Positions 1-11,738 of a DNA stretch of 64,000 nucleotides are shown here, piece by piece. The first letter of the stretch is position 1. Each line of letters opens with the position of its first letter. This stretch comes from Cyrtodaria siliqua (Eukaryota > Mollusca > Bivalvia > Adapedonta > Hiatellidae). A program made the translations under genes and the position numbers. The notes under the pieces were generated by a model. The model was not told where the DNA came from. It did no database searches and worked only from the letters and a program-made list of their open reading frames with translations. The stretch spans positions 1 through 64,000 of the forward strand of contig JAWPHD010004455.1 of the NCBI GenBank assembly GCA_037043455.1. The letters are read 5' to 3'.

Positions 1-399
1 TTAAAGGTATATGCACTGCAAATACATATGAAATACAGCTTTAAAGGTATATGTACTGCTAATACATATGCAATACAGCTTTAAAGGTATATGCACGGCA
101 AATACATATGTAATACAGCTTTAAAGGTATATGCACTGCAAATACATATGTAATATAGCTTTAAAGGTATATGCACTGCAAATACATATGTAATACAGCT
201 TTAAAGGTATATGCACTGCAAATACATATGTAATAAAGCTTTAAGTTTTCACACACTCCAAATAAATCCGGCATACAGCTTTAAGTTTTCATGCACTCCA
301 GATAAATCCAGCATACAGCTTTAAGTTTCACGCACTCCATATTAATCCGGCATACAGCTTTAAGTTTTCACGCACTCCATATAAATCCGGCATACAGCT
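1..399. repeat. 40-bp tandem array with two subfamilies
   Basis: Ten head-to-tail units of 40 bp (one of 39). Units 1-6 (1-240) carry GGTATATGCACTGCAAATAC; units 7-10 (241-399) share the unit ends (TTAA start, ATACAGCT end) but have a different middle with CACTCCAWATAAATCC. The array runs off the left edge, so its full length is unknown. The sharp switch between subfamilies suggests two rounds of local amplification. No coding meaning is seen. Confidence 0.95.
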
Positions 400-402
400 T
401 TA

Positions 403-1341
403 AAGCAACTTGCCTCAACAGTAAAGAATCTTGAAGAATATGTTGTACATGTAACCAGCTGGTTTCCAGAAGTGTCTTTTTATTTCATTCATACTTAAAG
501 TCAAAGTATTGAAATGGGACATTCATTTCTCGAAATAAACAAAGATTGTCATAAATTGTTTCATGTTTTTACCAATGGGCATGTGTTTATTCTGTTTAAT
601 AGATGAGATAATTGTTAAATGTGCACCATGTCTAGTAATAGGCACGGAAAGCTGTTTCTTGCATACCGGATAAGGTTATCCGCATTTTACATGGGTGATG
701 GAAAGACTGATCTTACACATGGGAGAAGATAAAAGTCGCGTGCTGATATCTACAATGACAGTTGCATGACATCATTGTGTAAATAAACAGGCAAAACATT
801 AGTAGTTGGCGACGTCAACGCACAGATAGTAAATGATATGCAAGAAAAATAATCAATCATTGGTATCCGGTTCTGATAAGGAAATTCCAACCCTCGGTGT
901 AACTGTTTTAATCGGAACCTCGACAGAGCCTCGGTTCTAATAAAAACAATTATACCTCTGGTTGGAATTTCCGATCTTCACTGTATACCCATGAAAGATT
1001 CCTATATTCCCTTACTAACTTACCATATACTGGTATTGTCTTTTTAAGAGGTTTAGGTAAAAAAACAGTACATAAAGAAACGATTGTAATAAAAGCAAAT
1101 CGCCTTATGTTTTTATAAAATTATAAATGTTTATGATGTTGTTGTTTGTATGTCTGTTTCAGCGAGTACAAAGGGGGCGATATTCTGTCTAGTTTCCACA
1201 GACACATTATTAATAAGGTAAGAATATTAAACACAACAGAAATTATTTGTAAATTTATGTGGGGATATGGACAATGGCAGGCTGCTCGTAGTAGAGATGT
1301 TGGGAAACAATGACCTCTGTCCATAATGATTAAAATGACCC
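403..1341. other. intergenic stretch, no gene seen
   Basis: AT-rich sequence without a coherent open frame or recognised motif. The only structure seen is the hairpin at 880-972, listed separately. Its right end probably contains unreadable 5' remains of the LINE that becomes legible at about 1342. Confidence 0.6.
880..972. repeat. imperfect palindrome, about 40-bp arms
   Basis: The left arm begins GGAAATTCCAACCCTCGG and the right arm ends CTCTGGTTGGAATTTCC; they pair across a short loop near 925. It resembles a small foldback element or MITE remnant. One of many hairpins in the window. Confidence 0.8.
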
Positions 1342-1738
1342 TTGTCCAACCTCCCATCTGTATCATCATACTGTATAATTGATAGATTGGCCCTGTCAAT
1401 CAAACAAGTGTCTATCCCTGGAGACACGTGTTTTACAATTCCAGAAATTAAGAGGGATACTGTTGAAAAATTCCTTAGAAATATTGATATTACAAAAGCT
1501 ATAAGTTGTGATAATATTGGCCCGCGTTTATTAAAAACTGCAGCACCATTTATAGCTGAAAGTATTACATGTATTTGCAACCAAGGCATAAATAAATCTA
1601 TTTTCGCCGATGATTGAAAGGAGAGCAAAGTAACACCTCTTCACAAAACTGAGGCACGAGATGATGTCAATAGACACATTTCTATTCTTCCTATTCTTTC
1701 CAAAGTATTGGAAAAACATGTTCATGACTCTGTAATGC
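1342..1738 (+). pseudogene. LINE RT, N-terminal segment (broken)
   Basis: The frame reads a LINE finger-domain sequence including KFLRNIDITKAISCDNIGPR, then an in-frame TGA at 1615-1617, then KESKVTPLHK and ILPILSKVLEKHV. It runs to the 5' edge of the inserted element at 1739. There is no clear start codon; the true 5' end is lost. Confidence 0.85.
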
Positions 1739-3354
1739 CAGGGGTCTGGAAATATTTTGAGAATCCACTTGCCCAGTGCAAGTAGATTTTCAAAATCCAC
1801 TTGCCCTGCCCAAAATGTCACTTGCCCCAACTTCAAAAGTCACTTGCCCCAAAATTAAGCTACGTCGAGACCGCACGCTAAGTTAAATCCTTTTCTCTCA
1901 CTGTTTTTTTTGTCATAATTCTTTACATAAATGTAAAATTAATGACTTAAATTATGAAGGATCATAGTTATAGGTTGTTACCATTATGCACATATCAGTG
2001 TTTTCCTCCACCGGTGGGAGAGGGGGAGTGGGGTGTCAGTGGGGATACCCCGAGGATATAACATCACTGATGAACCTGAACCTGGTACCAAATTGGTAGA
2101 CTATAATGCCCATGGAATAAAGATGTACAAGATGCTTGCCCCTAGTGCAGTAATTATAAAAGGGCAGGCAGATAACAAAACAAAAATGCATTAGGTCGAA
2201 CAAAACTTTTGTCTACTTTTACTTTTGTTATAGACTACACCAGATAAAAAGAATGAAAAGAATGATGCATTAGGTCAAACAGAACTTTTTTCCTACTTTC
2301 ACTTTCGTTAAATAATTCATGTAGATAAATCTTATGTGTTGTAAATTATTAGCACGGTTTGTGCCTAATTTTGACTGGTACTGTAGTTGTTTTTCTGTTA
2401 ATATCTTTTGAGATGCCAAATTGCAATTCTTCGAATAATTATCGAAATTAGCCAAGGTCGAAGCACATCTTGGATACAATGGCAAACTTGAAGTTAAAAA
2501 CAAAAACGCCATTTCGTCATTGATCTCGAATTCATTCAAAACAAACATGGCATTTTGAAATAAAAACAGATGCACACCTATTCATTACGACATGCGTCGA
2601 TAGCGACATGCGTTGATAGTCTCATTGCTCATCAAACAACGCCTTCAAATTGCCATAATCGTTTAATTGCCCTACTTGTTTACAAATTGGTTTGATTGAA
2701 TCGCCATTGTTTCACTTTACCACGTGGTAGTGAATGGGAGTTGTTTCATTGGCTGATAAAAATACATCGGTTATTTGATTGGATAATATGGATACAGTAC
2801 TAGGTCAAGTGTTGCGTCATGATTTTTAATTATTGAACAGAATATTACCTACGACACACCGACCGACATACAAAGCGACAACACCATCTCAGTAACTGAT
2901 TTACACACTGATGTGTATATATCACACTAATCTGGCGCGTGACTTACTTCCTGCATAGAGGGGCTCGTTACGGGGGTATATTTCACACGGTATACGAATT
3001 CTAAGGACCGCGCGTCTTCAATTGAAGATTGGCACCCCAGGCGTTCCTCGGCCAATCAAATTCTGATAAACTGTCAAGTGGGAGGGATTAAACAATAACG
3101 TACAACACAGGTCAGTTTTAACAGGTTAGTTTTATGACACTTATCAGTAATTGCTCGCGGTGAAAGCGACGGGTGGTTAATTACTACGCTTTTATCGGCA
3201 AACTTCACAGTCCAGGCAAATTTTCCCTTGATTTTTATCTAATAATGAAACGTCCATCGGGCAAGTGACGGACAACCAGATTTACGAAGGTCACCTGCCC
3301 GCACCCAAAATCCACTTGCCCGGGGCGTCGGGCAACCATATTTCCAGAGCCCTG
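1739..3354. mobile_element. non-autonomous DNA transposon with CAGGG termini, inserted in the LINE
   Basis: The 1616-bp insert begins CAGGGGTCTGGAAATATT and ends with the inverted match AATATGG-type terminus closing in CCAGAGCCCTG. It is flanked by the direct repeat AATGC (1734-1738 and 3355-3359), a 5-bp target duplication. CAGGG termini are typical of hAT elements; most make 8-bp duplications, but 5-bp subgroups are known. Subterminal repeats of the word CACTTGCCC (both strands) crowd both ends. No transposase frame is present, so it would need a helper. A second, truncated minus-strand copy of its first 500 bp lies at 42776-43337. Confidence 0.88.
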
Positions 3355-3797
3355 AATGCATTACCTTATACAGCATAACCTGCTACACAAAACACAATTA
3401 GGTTTTACACCAAATTATTCCTGTGAAACTGCATTGTTGTCTATGATAGATAAGTGGCTTGATGCTATAAACAATGGATCGGTAATTGGAGGTGTCATGG
3501 TTGATTTTAAGAAGGCTTTTGATCTTGTTAATCATGCTTTACTTCTAAAAAAGCTGGCATTGTACAAATTATCCAAAACCTCAATTAACTGGTTCACATC
3601 TTATCTTCTAAAGCGCAAACAAAAGGTATTTGTAAGTAACCAATATTCAGATGTTGAAACCATAATTAATGGCGTTCCACAAGGTTCTATTTTAGGGCCT
3701 CTTTTATTTATTATGTTCATAAATGATTTACCAGTTTATACAAATATGGTAAATACGGATCTTTATGCGGATGATACAACATCGTTTTCAATAGATA
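3355..3797 (+). pseudogene. LINE RT, catalytic palm segment
   Basis: Open frame from the first insert to the second. Visible motifs: NLLHKTQLGFTPNYSCETAL, FKKAFDLVNHALL, the GVPQGSILGPLLF block, FINDLP and the catalytic YADD (Asp-Asp near 3768-3773). The ATG at 3356 is only part of the target duplication and internal codons; it is not a start. The ORF continues 23 bp into the second insert before stopping. Confidence 0.93.
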
Positions 3798-4577
3798 CTA
3801 CGCCTTGCACAGCAGGTTAGAGAAACTCCACTTTGCGCCGAATCAAAATTTTGTCTGTCTTGACCTTTCTCGCCCCGTTAAAAATGACAAGCGTTTACCT
3901 GGACATGATCAATTTAAAGCACATCAAGACCCTGATCAAACGTGGCCTTTTGGCACCGTGTTATTGTTTATATAACTTCATTTAGTGTCACGTAGTGAAA
4001 TGAAACCTGACTTTTTCGGAAGAATTGGGTAGCGAGGAAAACATTGACATTAATGTGGGTTGGAGCGGTGTGCCTTGATAGATATTGCCATAAATGGTAT
4101 TCAATGGGATATGACTTTATTCTCAGTGAAAAAACACCGCAACTGTCATGATTTTCTGTAATAAGCTTTCTGGATGATGAAAATACACATATTTAGATCT
4201 TAGGAACTATGAGCTTTTGCAACATTAATTAAGGCAGGCACTGTAGGTAGATGTGTAATATAAACAGGTCCTGATTAAAGTACACTGGGGAAATGTACCA
4301 CCACTTCCGGTCACGTATTTTATCCGAGCCTTCTCTGACCTTACCAGCCCTTTTTACGAAAAAGCCACAAAAGCCACACAAAAAATACTAGTAAGTCGAG
4401 TCCTACATTTTATACACCGAGTGTAGGTAGTTACACGCATTTTTCCACAGCCGTGTCAACAGCGTCTCACGAGATGAACCGCGATCGCGGTCAGTGGGTG
4501 CGGAAATGTCTGTGATGTCGCTACCGACTTCGCTTGTCACAAAATGGGGAAACTCTAACCTGTTGTGCAAGGCGTAG
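3798..4577. mobile_element. MITE with TA target duplication, inserted in the LINE RT
   Basis: The 780-bp insert has terminal inverted repeats of about 25 bp: it starts CTACGCCTTGCACAGCAGG and the reverse complement of its end starts CTACGCCTTGCACAACAGG. TA dinucleotides at 3796-3797 and 4578-4579 fit a TA target duplication, as in the Tc1/mariner or PIF/Harbinger-like groups. No transposase frame is visible. Excising it with one TA restores the LINE frame. Confidence 0.88.
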
Positions 4578-4743
4578 TAAGGATCTAGCCTCTATTGAGC
4601 ATAAGTTACAAGAGACTCTTCAAGAGCTTTCAATGTGGTGCAAAGAAAATGGTATGATCATAACAACGGATAAAACAAAAGTAATGACAACTCTGCATTT
4701 ACTGTTAAAGGGAAGCAAGTCATGTAATCCAACTGGGCTATAG
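4578..4743 (+). pseudogene. LINE RT, thumb-side segment
   Basis: Open frame resuming the RT directly after the MITE, with KDLASIEHKLQETLQEL and WCKENGM followed by a TDKTKVM stretch, the usual sequence about 30 residues after YADD in this LINE group. The frame ends at a TAG at 4741-4743; nothing downstream is convincingly LINE. Confidence 0.85.
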
Positions 4744-5321
4744 TACTTTTATATCAGATAAAATTACTTCTGGGAGTGTAATAACAACATGACATAAATA
4801 TCATATATCTAGTGGTATAACTTAACATCAAGTCACAGTATGTTATGTGATCATGTTATGCGTGATGCGATAAATAGAATCTCACATTCATGTTATTATC
4901 AAATTATGCATCATATCAAATGTGCCAACTCTTTTAAAAACTTCAATATGAAAAGCATTAATGAAAGATCATCTCTTAACAATTGCATAGAATGTTTCTG
5001 CTGTTTAATATGTCGCCCTTTTGGACTTTTTTCAGCGTTAATTAGTAATCTAGACAAAAACAGCTGAATTCTTTAGTTGCTTACTTCTACTGTTTTTTTT
5101 TTTTTCCAGTGGTGGAAATGGGGATGTTTGTGCCTGGAGATGGTCAGATATCTTAGACAAGGTACCGTATATGTAGTGTAGTACCGTATCAGTATCAATA
5201 GCACATCGTATGTTCTCGCACCCGAATAAGTTTGCATATATTTGATGTCTCCTATGGTAATAGCCACAATTACCATGTTTCCATTTTGTAACAATTAGTT
5301 TAAGTATTACACCTATCACGG

Positions 5322-5740
5322 TGGTGAAATCACATGCCTTTTTGATCAAGTTCACAGCAAAAACTTATCAACAAAGCGCTCTATTCTGGTATGTTTTTGC
5401 TTCATACTTTCTTAATATTTAACAAATTTCGTTCAGTTTAAGCGCATATACCCCTACAAAGTGGAGTTTTTTTACTCCTTCAACACAAAAGGTTATTTGA
5501 TTTATCCAGTACTTTCTGAGATTAGCCCTCCCAAAGTCTTGGAAATGAAAGAAAGTGCATGACCGTGTACATTTTTGGAGGGCTAATATCGGAAAGTAGG
5601 AATATGTAGGCTTAAGCTGAATGACATTTGTTAAATATTAGGAAATTTGTGAAGTTAAAACATACCAGTAACCTGAATCAAGCACTTTATTGATAATTTT
5701 TTGCCGTGAACCTGATCAAAAAGTCACATGGTTTCACCAT
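5322..5740. repeat. long palindrome (foldback element), about 180-210 bp arms
   Basis: The left arm runs from GGTGAAATCACATGCC (5322) inward to TAGCCCTCCCAAAG (about 5536); the right arm mirrors it from TTTTGGAGGGCTAAT (about 5573) out to CACATGGTTTCACC (5740), with scattered mismatches. The loop is about 38 bp. It looks like a foldback MITE; no target duplication was resolved. Confidence 0.82.
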
Positions 5741-6312
5741 CTTGCCTATGTATTGTGTGTGAATTATGAACAAGTTTTGAAACAAAAAACGGAGTCCAGA
5801 ACCTGTCTGAACTTCAAACAAGTTGAATATTATTATTGTTTTCAGGGAGCTGTTTCCGTATGGTCACTGAAGATACCACTGTTGTAAGTTTGTACATGTT
5901 TTTTGAAGCCCCGCCATGAAAGTGGAATGGGCATATAGTGTTACTCACCCGTCCGTACATACAAAGATTATTCTTTTTGTTAAGTCCATTTTATGTGGTC
6001 TTCAGCCCTAAAGTGTGGCATTCTTGTCTAATTTATATTAGAAATGCGTGTTTCTGTTGTTGTTATATTAAGTAACACTGGAATAATCTTCATGAAACCT
6101 TTTACACATTTTTGTCTCACCTTTTTTGAAGAAAAAAAAAGAGACAAATGTATCACTTTTCCCAAGATCTACCATGTCAACGGTACATTCTCAGACTTGG
6201 GCAATTTTAATTTTACAAAGAAACTGTTATGCCCATATAATTTAACAGGGCTCGAAAATTCCACTGGTTATGACAAACGATCATTGATGCAAGATGAATA
6301 GAAATCCAGATA
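5741..6312. other. intergenic, no gene seen
   Basis: Short open frames here (for example 6044-6301) have no recognisable motif, biased codons or splice context. Around 5905-6010 a GCCCCGCCATGAAAGTGG-type sequence looks like a dispersed repeat, but there is only one copy in the window. Confidence 0.5.
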
Positions 6313-6490
6313 AATTCTTTAAAGGCAGAATATGCTTATTAACACATAAACTGAAACAGTTGACGAAGCACTCGGAATCATTACAACTTAGAGAATTACG
6401 CTAACAAATAAACTGAATAAAATTAAACTGTACACAATATGCCGAATAAATATTTGTGTATTAATTACGCTGTATCCCCTACAGCTTGAC
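6313..6490 (-). repeat. dispersed repeat, copy 1 of 3
   Basis: Contains AAAGGCAGAATATGCTTA, CGAAGCACTCGGAATC and AAACTGTACACAATATGCCG in the reverse orientation of the copies at about 19745-19955 and 62400-62640. Copies are clearly related but diverged; their ends are not sharply defined. Confidence 0.75.
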
Positions 6491-6540
6491 TATTCGAAGA
6501 ATAGGGAGAGCTATCCTACTCACCTCGGCATCGTCATCAG

Positions 6541-6960
6541 CGTCCCCAGCTTCACCTTAAAGTTTTTGTCCTACAATCCCCATAACTCTTCCTTTTTTTG
6601 ACAAAATTATGGTCCTTTGATTGTCATGTTTTTAGTCCCAGCTTGACCTTAAAGTTTTTGTGCAATAGATTTATAACTTTAAAACTACTCATTGACAAGT
6701 TATTGCATTAAAATTGTAAACTAATGTTTCACATCAAATTCTGTACCTTATCCAACAATCCCCATAACTCTTCCTTGAATTTTGACAACATTATGGCCCT
6801 TTGATTGTCATGTCTTTAGTCACAGCTTGACCTTAAGGTTTTTGTGCAATAGATTAATAACTTCAAAACTACTCAAATTATTGCATTAACATTTTAAACT
6901 AATGTTTCACATCCAATTCTGTAACTCTTCATTCATTTTGATAAAATTATGCATAATGGC
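6541..6960. repeat. about 180-bp tandem duplication, degenerate
   Basis: Two to three diverged units containing CAGCTTGACCTTAARGTTTT, TGTGCAATAGATT and CTAATGTTTCACATC. The upstream stretch 6490-6560 (CTCACCTCGGCATCG) may be part of the same dispersed unit. No gene. Confidence 0.7.
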
Positions 6961-7084
6961 CCCTGAATTTGTAAAATACGTCATTTTTACATAGAAGTAT
7001 ATAGGAAAAACACTTAAAAATCTTCCTGTCCAAAACAAAAAGAGCTGCAGCTAAGATATTTTGTATGTAATGTAGTATCGTCTA

Positions 7085-7740
7085 GTAGTCCTCTACCAGA
7101 TTTGTTCAGATGGTGACCCTAGGGTCAGAATTGAACATGCCTCGGGGGTCACAAGAGGTGAAACATGAGGGTGTGGATGGGACCCCTGAGTCATAACTTA
7201 GTAACAGCTGAGATCCCCATCCTATAACCATCTATACATTTACTGGGCATGAACAAACAGATACAACCATCCAACCAGCATAGACACCGGTTTCCTTCCC
7301 CACCCCTGGGGACATAGCCCCTGGGGCATAACTTGTAAACCATTGAGATCTACACCCTATAACCATATATACACTTACTGGGCATGAACTGGCGGATATA
7401 ACCACCCAACTAGCATAGACCCCGGGCTCCTTCCCCACCATTGGGGACATAGCCGCTCGGTCATAACTTGGAAACCATTGAGATCCTCACCCTATAACCA
7501 TATACACACTGACTGGGCATGAACTGATGGATACAACCACTACTTCCCAAATCCTGGGGACATAGCCTCTGGGTCATAATTTGGAAACCCTTGAGATCCC
7601 CACCCTATAACCATATATACACTTACTGGGCATTAACAGAGGGACCAGCATAGACCCTAGGCTTCTTCCCCACCTTTGTGGACCTAGTACCTGGGTCAAA
7701 CAGTACAAATAATTTGATATTTTTAACTCGGCTATTTGAA
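7085..7740. repeat. about 120-130-bp tandem array (family A)
   Basis: Five or so diverged units carrying GAGATCCCCACCCTATAACC, ATACACTTACTGGGCATGAA and GGGGACATAGCCCCTGGG. The same family forms the array at 13380-13970 inside the TRIM-like intron. Confidence 0.85.
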
Positions 7741-8420
7741 GAATATTATGGGGTCTATAGGTCAAAGTTCATGGTCACAAATTGCATTTATGTGTTGATA
7801 GGCTCTTAGCTTCAGGTTAATGTTTACGCCCGCGTTTCTTAACATGTAAATAACTTCAACATGTTTTATCCAATCATCATCAAACTTACATACGTTATTA
7901 TAAATGGGGCGATGATCTTATCTATTGAGTTCAAGATCATTGGATGAAAGGTCAAGGTCACAATTGGGCCAAAGGTCAAATGCACTTACTTATACTTTTA
8001 ACATATTTATTTCTTCAAATTTTCGACTTAAAATTTGCATTATGTATCCTTTGAAAGGGTTATTATGAAATTACCTCTGTGTCGTCACAGAAAAATTGTG
8101 GCTGTTGAATTAATGAAAATGCCAATGTTTTCCATCTTGACACATCCAGCTGGCCCCTTTGTTTTCACTTTTTTTTTCTGATGGTATGCAGGGTGTATAA
8201 TTTCTTGTTCCCTGAAAATTTGAATAGTTGAACGGCGCTGTTCTCCGACAGCTCTTGTTATTGTTGTTTCTCAAAGTGCTTACAATATGATTATTATATA
8301 TTTAACTTTAATATAATTTCTTTAATCAATTTCGCAGAGACAACAAACAAACACAAATATTGACAATGACTGGCGATGAGACAAAGAAGCGAAATAAAAT
8401 TTGCATATGTATTGCATAAT
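7741..8420. other. no gene seen
   Basis: AT-rich sequence with GGTCAAGGTCAC-type words common to repeats elsewhere in the window. No motif or splice-flanked frame found. Confidence 0.5.
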
Positions 8421-8426
8421 TTTATA

Positions 8427-8530
8427 AGGCCAAAAAAAGAAAACAGATGGGTTTCCGGTTGCCTGACCGACCCTATTTTTAAGGGGCTGACACTAAAACT
8501 TTTTATGACAAAATGAAAAAAACTTATTTT
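8427..8530 (+). repeat. dispersed short repeat (family B), copy 1
   Basis: Signature ATAAGGCCAAAAAAA followed by GGTTTCCGG, CGACCCTATTTTTAAGGGG and CTAAAACTTTTTATG. Related copies at 11739-11820 (plus), 12735-12795 (minus) and 34216-34310 (plus). A short A/T-rich retroposon or MITE is possible; ends unclear. Confidence 0.7.
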
Positions 8531-10164
8531 TGTGGTACAACTATGCAAATTATTACAGAATTACACAGCAAAAGTGTAAAATATTTAGGTAAGCCATATG
8601 CTTGCTTGGAATATCGTAAGATACGTTCAGAGTTGAACGTTTTTCTTTCATGTAAACTGTGCGACTATTAAACTAATTAATAAAATGCATGTTAAACAAT
8701 GGTCTTCTGGTTTAAAGTATCTTAAATCCAGCTAAATTGACAACTTCTAGAGAAACTTTCCCATTGTATCATCAACTTGTATGGGTTTTATTGGATAAAT
8801 AGAATCTCACAATATCTTCCTAAAAAAAAGAAGGAACTGCCTACCGATCTACTGACCCACTACTTTTTTTAGAGCATGCAATACGAAACACACATATTTT
8901 TCTTTTTTGCCTAATATATAAGAACAAAAGCAACAATTTGTATTAATTAAATACAACCGTATTTGATACCTTGTTTCATATCAGCATTGAATGATGTACA
9001 TCGTGTGTTTATAATTGATTTATTATTATTATTTTTAATATGCTGTCACTTATATAGATGAATCCGGGTCAGAATCCGGGGTTTGTTAAGGCCAATAGGC
9101 GTCAAATACCGTCAATGGTATTGCTTTGAAAACAACTGAAGCAAGCCCTAATCATTTGATCGACTGCCACCCTACCAGTGACCTTGACTTCAAAGCAAAT
9201 TTTTCAAAGACAAAGGCCCATTTTCTAGGTTAAAGTTTTGGTTAACGTTTATTTTGGAACTTAATATTGTCAACACTGTCAATGATATTGCTTTAAAACT
9301 GGGTATGTACATTAACTGGGGGCAAGGCCTTAGCCCTACACACCTGACAAAGCCCCATCCCACCAGTGACCTTGACATTGACTTTAAGGTCAAAGAGCTT
9401 AGTAAACTGTTTATGGTTAAGGTTTTGGTAAAAGTGTTTTTGAAGTTTGATATCTCCAGAGGTAGTACTTTAATATTTGGTCAAGATATTCATCTGGGTA
9501 AACCCTACCCATCTGCACAAGCCTCACCCTACCTCTGTCCTTGACCTTATATACAAAACCTTTTGCTTGTAGTTTCCTTTATAGTGAATAATTTTGTAAA
9601 TGTCGAAAGGTTTTGCTTTGATCTTTAAACCCTTTAAACATTCTCTAGGGTAACCTCTACCCTGATCTAGGCCAACCATACCATTGGCCCTCCCCCTACC
9701 AACAACATCCTCAACTGCCCTTGTGAATGAGCAAGAACCCTGTGGGAGAGGTAGTCCATGCCACAACCAACAAATAAACACTGTTACACATTCTGGATTC
9801 TAGATTTGTTTGTGTTTGGTGATCACCAACTTGTTGTATTTATACTATTTAACTTCTCCCTTCCCTATTATATTAATAATATAATATATTATTTTTGTTT
9901 AACCAGTTTTGATTTAAGTAACATGTTATGAGAATAATATCTTGAAAGCATTGTTTATCACATTCCATTTAAACTATAAAGAAATATCATTTGCACACGT
10001 TGAACATAGGAAATCCCCATACCTATTTATAAACCTGTTGTGACATCACACTCATGAGATGGTACTAATTGTTGACGGCTCAGTGGGTAACAATATAAAA
10101 TGTTTCACTTCAGGCATTTTGTACAGGAGTAAATGTGAGGTGTTATAATTTGAAATGTTTAAGT
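8531..10164. other. non-coding flank downstream of the TRIM-like gene
   Basis: No gene recognised. Between about 9090 and 9540 two diverged copies of a roughly 190-bp unit share CACCAGTGACCTTGAC and GTCAATGRTATTGCTTT. The rest is unique AT-rich sequence. Confidence 0.5.
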
Positions 10165-11589
10165 TTAACCTAACAATTTGCTGCTAGGAAAGCTATTGGT
10201 CTTCTGAACTGAATATTTTCTGGACAATTTAAACACGGCAATGTTGTCAGTTTGAGTCATTGTAACAATAAGCCTTGAGTTGACAGGGTCATAACATGCA
10301 GACACTGGGCATTTCACTCCAACTGACTCATCCAGCAGGACACCAAGCTTCTGTCCTCCACGGCTGATCTGAAGGACATTGTTGGACCGGTGACCGCAGA
10401 CAAACAGCTGTCCATTGACTCCTGTGCAGACTCCATGTGTGCTCGTGAGATCTGGATCAGAAAACTGTGCCAGCTTGTTTTCTTGGCGGTCCAGGGTTAT
10501 TATCCCATTGTCTTTGTCTGCCACATGAATCAGTGAATGGTCAGTAGATACAGCAATATGCCATGGAGAGGAGAACATCTGCCGTCCTGATGCATCTGTC
10601 TGGAACATGCGGAGCAGTTTGCCATCTGTATTAAACGTTTTTATTTGGCCTGGTTGTTGACATGATACAAATAGTTCTTTATTGTTGTAAGCCACACCAT
10701 GGCAATATTGACCAATTTTAAATGATTTTGTTCGTTGCCATACTATCTCCTAAAGACACAAACTGAATATTTTGATCATTCCCCAGTACAACAGCAGCCT
10801 CCCCAGGATCAGTAGTACACACTCCCCAGGGTCTACTTGTCAATTTACACGAGTCCCTCACCTTGTAAGACTGGTCAAGGCGTTTTAAGTTACAATTACT
10901 GCCGTCGGTGATCAGAAGTGTGCCATCTTGCTGCATGAAGGAACCATAAATATTGCAATCAGTTTCACCCTTGACCTTTTCATCATATCGACCTATGAGA
11001 GAAGCTTTATAGAGCTGGTTTTCATCATCTGCCTCTACAATTTCTCCCAGTGACTTCACACTCTCAATGACTTCTTCTAAGGCTGCATTTATCTTGAAAT
11101 TCAGTGATCCCGATTTTGATTCTTGATTTGGGCTGGCTTTCATTTTCTGCAGCAGTTCCTCCCCCTTGTTTTGGCTCCGTTTTCCCATTTTGGTGTTCAC
11201 AAATACTTGCGGTTCATTATCTGTGTTGACTTTCTCCAGTTGGTCAAGACTCGCCTCTAGTGTTGAAATCATTTGGTCCAGTTTGTTTATGTCCGAGTTC
11301 ACTCTGTCTTCATATTCCTTGTGTTTGTCTTCAATTTTTCTCGTAGCTGCTTTCTCTAAATCGTCAAAATGCTTATTAATCTTTTTGCGAAAATCCTGGA
11401 TTTTGCTGGATTTTGGTCAGACATGTTCTTTTTTCTCTGTCGAGTCTGTTCCGGTCTAATTGTTTTATTTTTTTCAGCTGTTCTACTTTGGTCTGGACTT
11501 TAGCTATGGTGCCCTTGATAGTTTTATACTCTTGACTTTTGGTGATGTCTATCGCTGCATCAACAACATAAGTGATGCCAACACAGGAC
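10165..11589 (-). pseudogene. TRIM-like gene exon 2: coiled coil and NHL-like propeller (frameshifted)
   Basis: From the acceptor at 11590-11591 it reads SCVGITYVVDAAIDI and a Lys/Glu-rich coiled coil, breaks frame at 11429-11434, and resumes as FRKKINKHFDDLEKAATRK through a second coiled-coil stretch and a linker. Propeller blades follow (RLDQSYKVRDSCKLTSRPWG; then after the break near 10730, CHGVAYNNKELFVSC, SSPWHIAVSTDHSLIHVADK, THGVCTGVNGQLFVCGHRSN). The TAA stop is at 10165-10167. The blade pattern (WG/HGV followed by a hydrophobic pair and Asp/Asn) is the NHL type seen in TRIM-like proteins. Three lesions are visible; all are single-base events, so read or transcript evidence would decide between decay and error. 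Confidence 0.85.
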
Positions 11590-11738
11590 CTGAAAGTAGA
11601 AAGTCACATCCAGATAACTTCGTCTCAGACAACTGATTTGGAAAGAAATCATTATTTCCAAACGTTAACTCCTCAGAATTGAACATCCTTAGTAGCAATG
11701 GCCATTATTTATAATTATATATTGGTATTATTATTATA

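Larger units (their letters stand above)
1342..4743 (+). mobile_element. LINE (non-LTR) reverse transcriptase relic, split by two nested DNA transposons
   Basis: Three collinear plus-strand segments (1342-1738, 3355-3797, 4578-4743) encode parts of one non-LTR reverse transcriptase. The middle segment holds the palm motifs FKKAFD, GVPQGSILGPLLF and the catalytic YADD, a layout typical of the Jockey/CR1 group. The first segment holds the conserved N-terminal finger region and has an in-frame TGA at 1615-1617 where the family has Trp. Removing the two inserts (1739-3354 and 3798-4577) together with one copy of each target duplication makes the reading frame continuous, so the LINE was intact at both sites when they were hit. 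No endonuclease domain or 3' tail is recognised; sequence past 4743 is not legible as LINE. It is dead now because of the inserts, the stop and the truncation. Family-level assignment is moderate; RT identity is sure. Confidence 0.9.

Noticed and set aside
2270..2575. 101-codon minus frame inside the CAGGG element as a transposase
   Set aside because: Too short and with no catalytic or zinc-finger motif of hAT transposases.
4840..5067. 75-codon frame as the LINE C-terminus
   Set aside because: Cys/His spacing and sequence do not match the end of a LINE ORF2, and there is no continuity with 4578-4743.
9190..9544. Overlapping frames on both strands
   Set aside because: Fall in a degenerate repeated segment (CCAGTGACCTTGAC) and show no domain.
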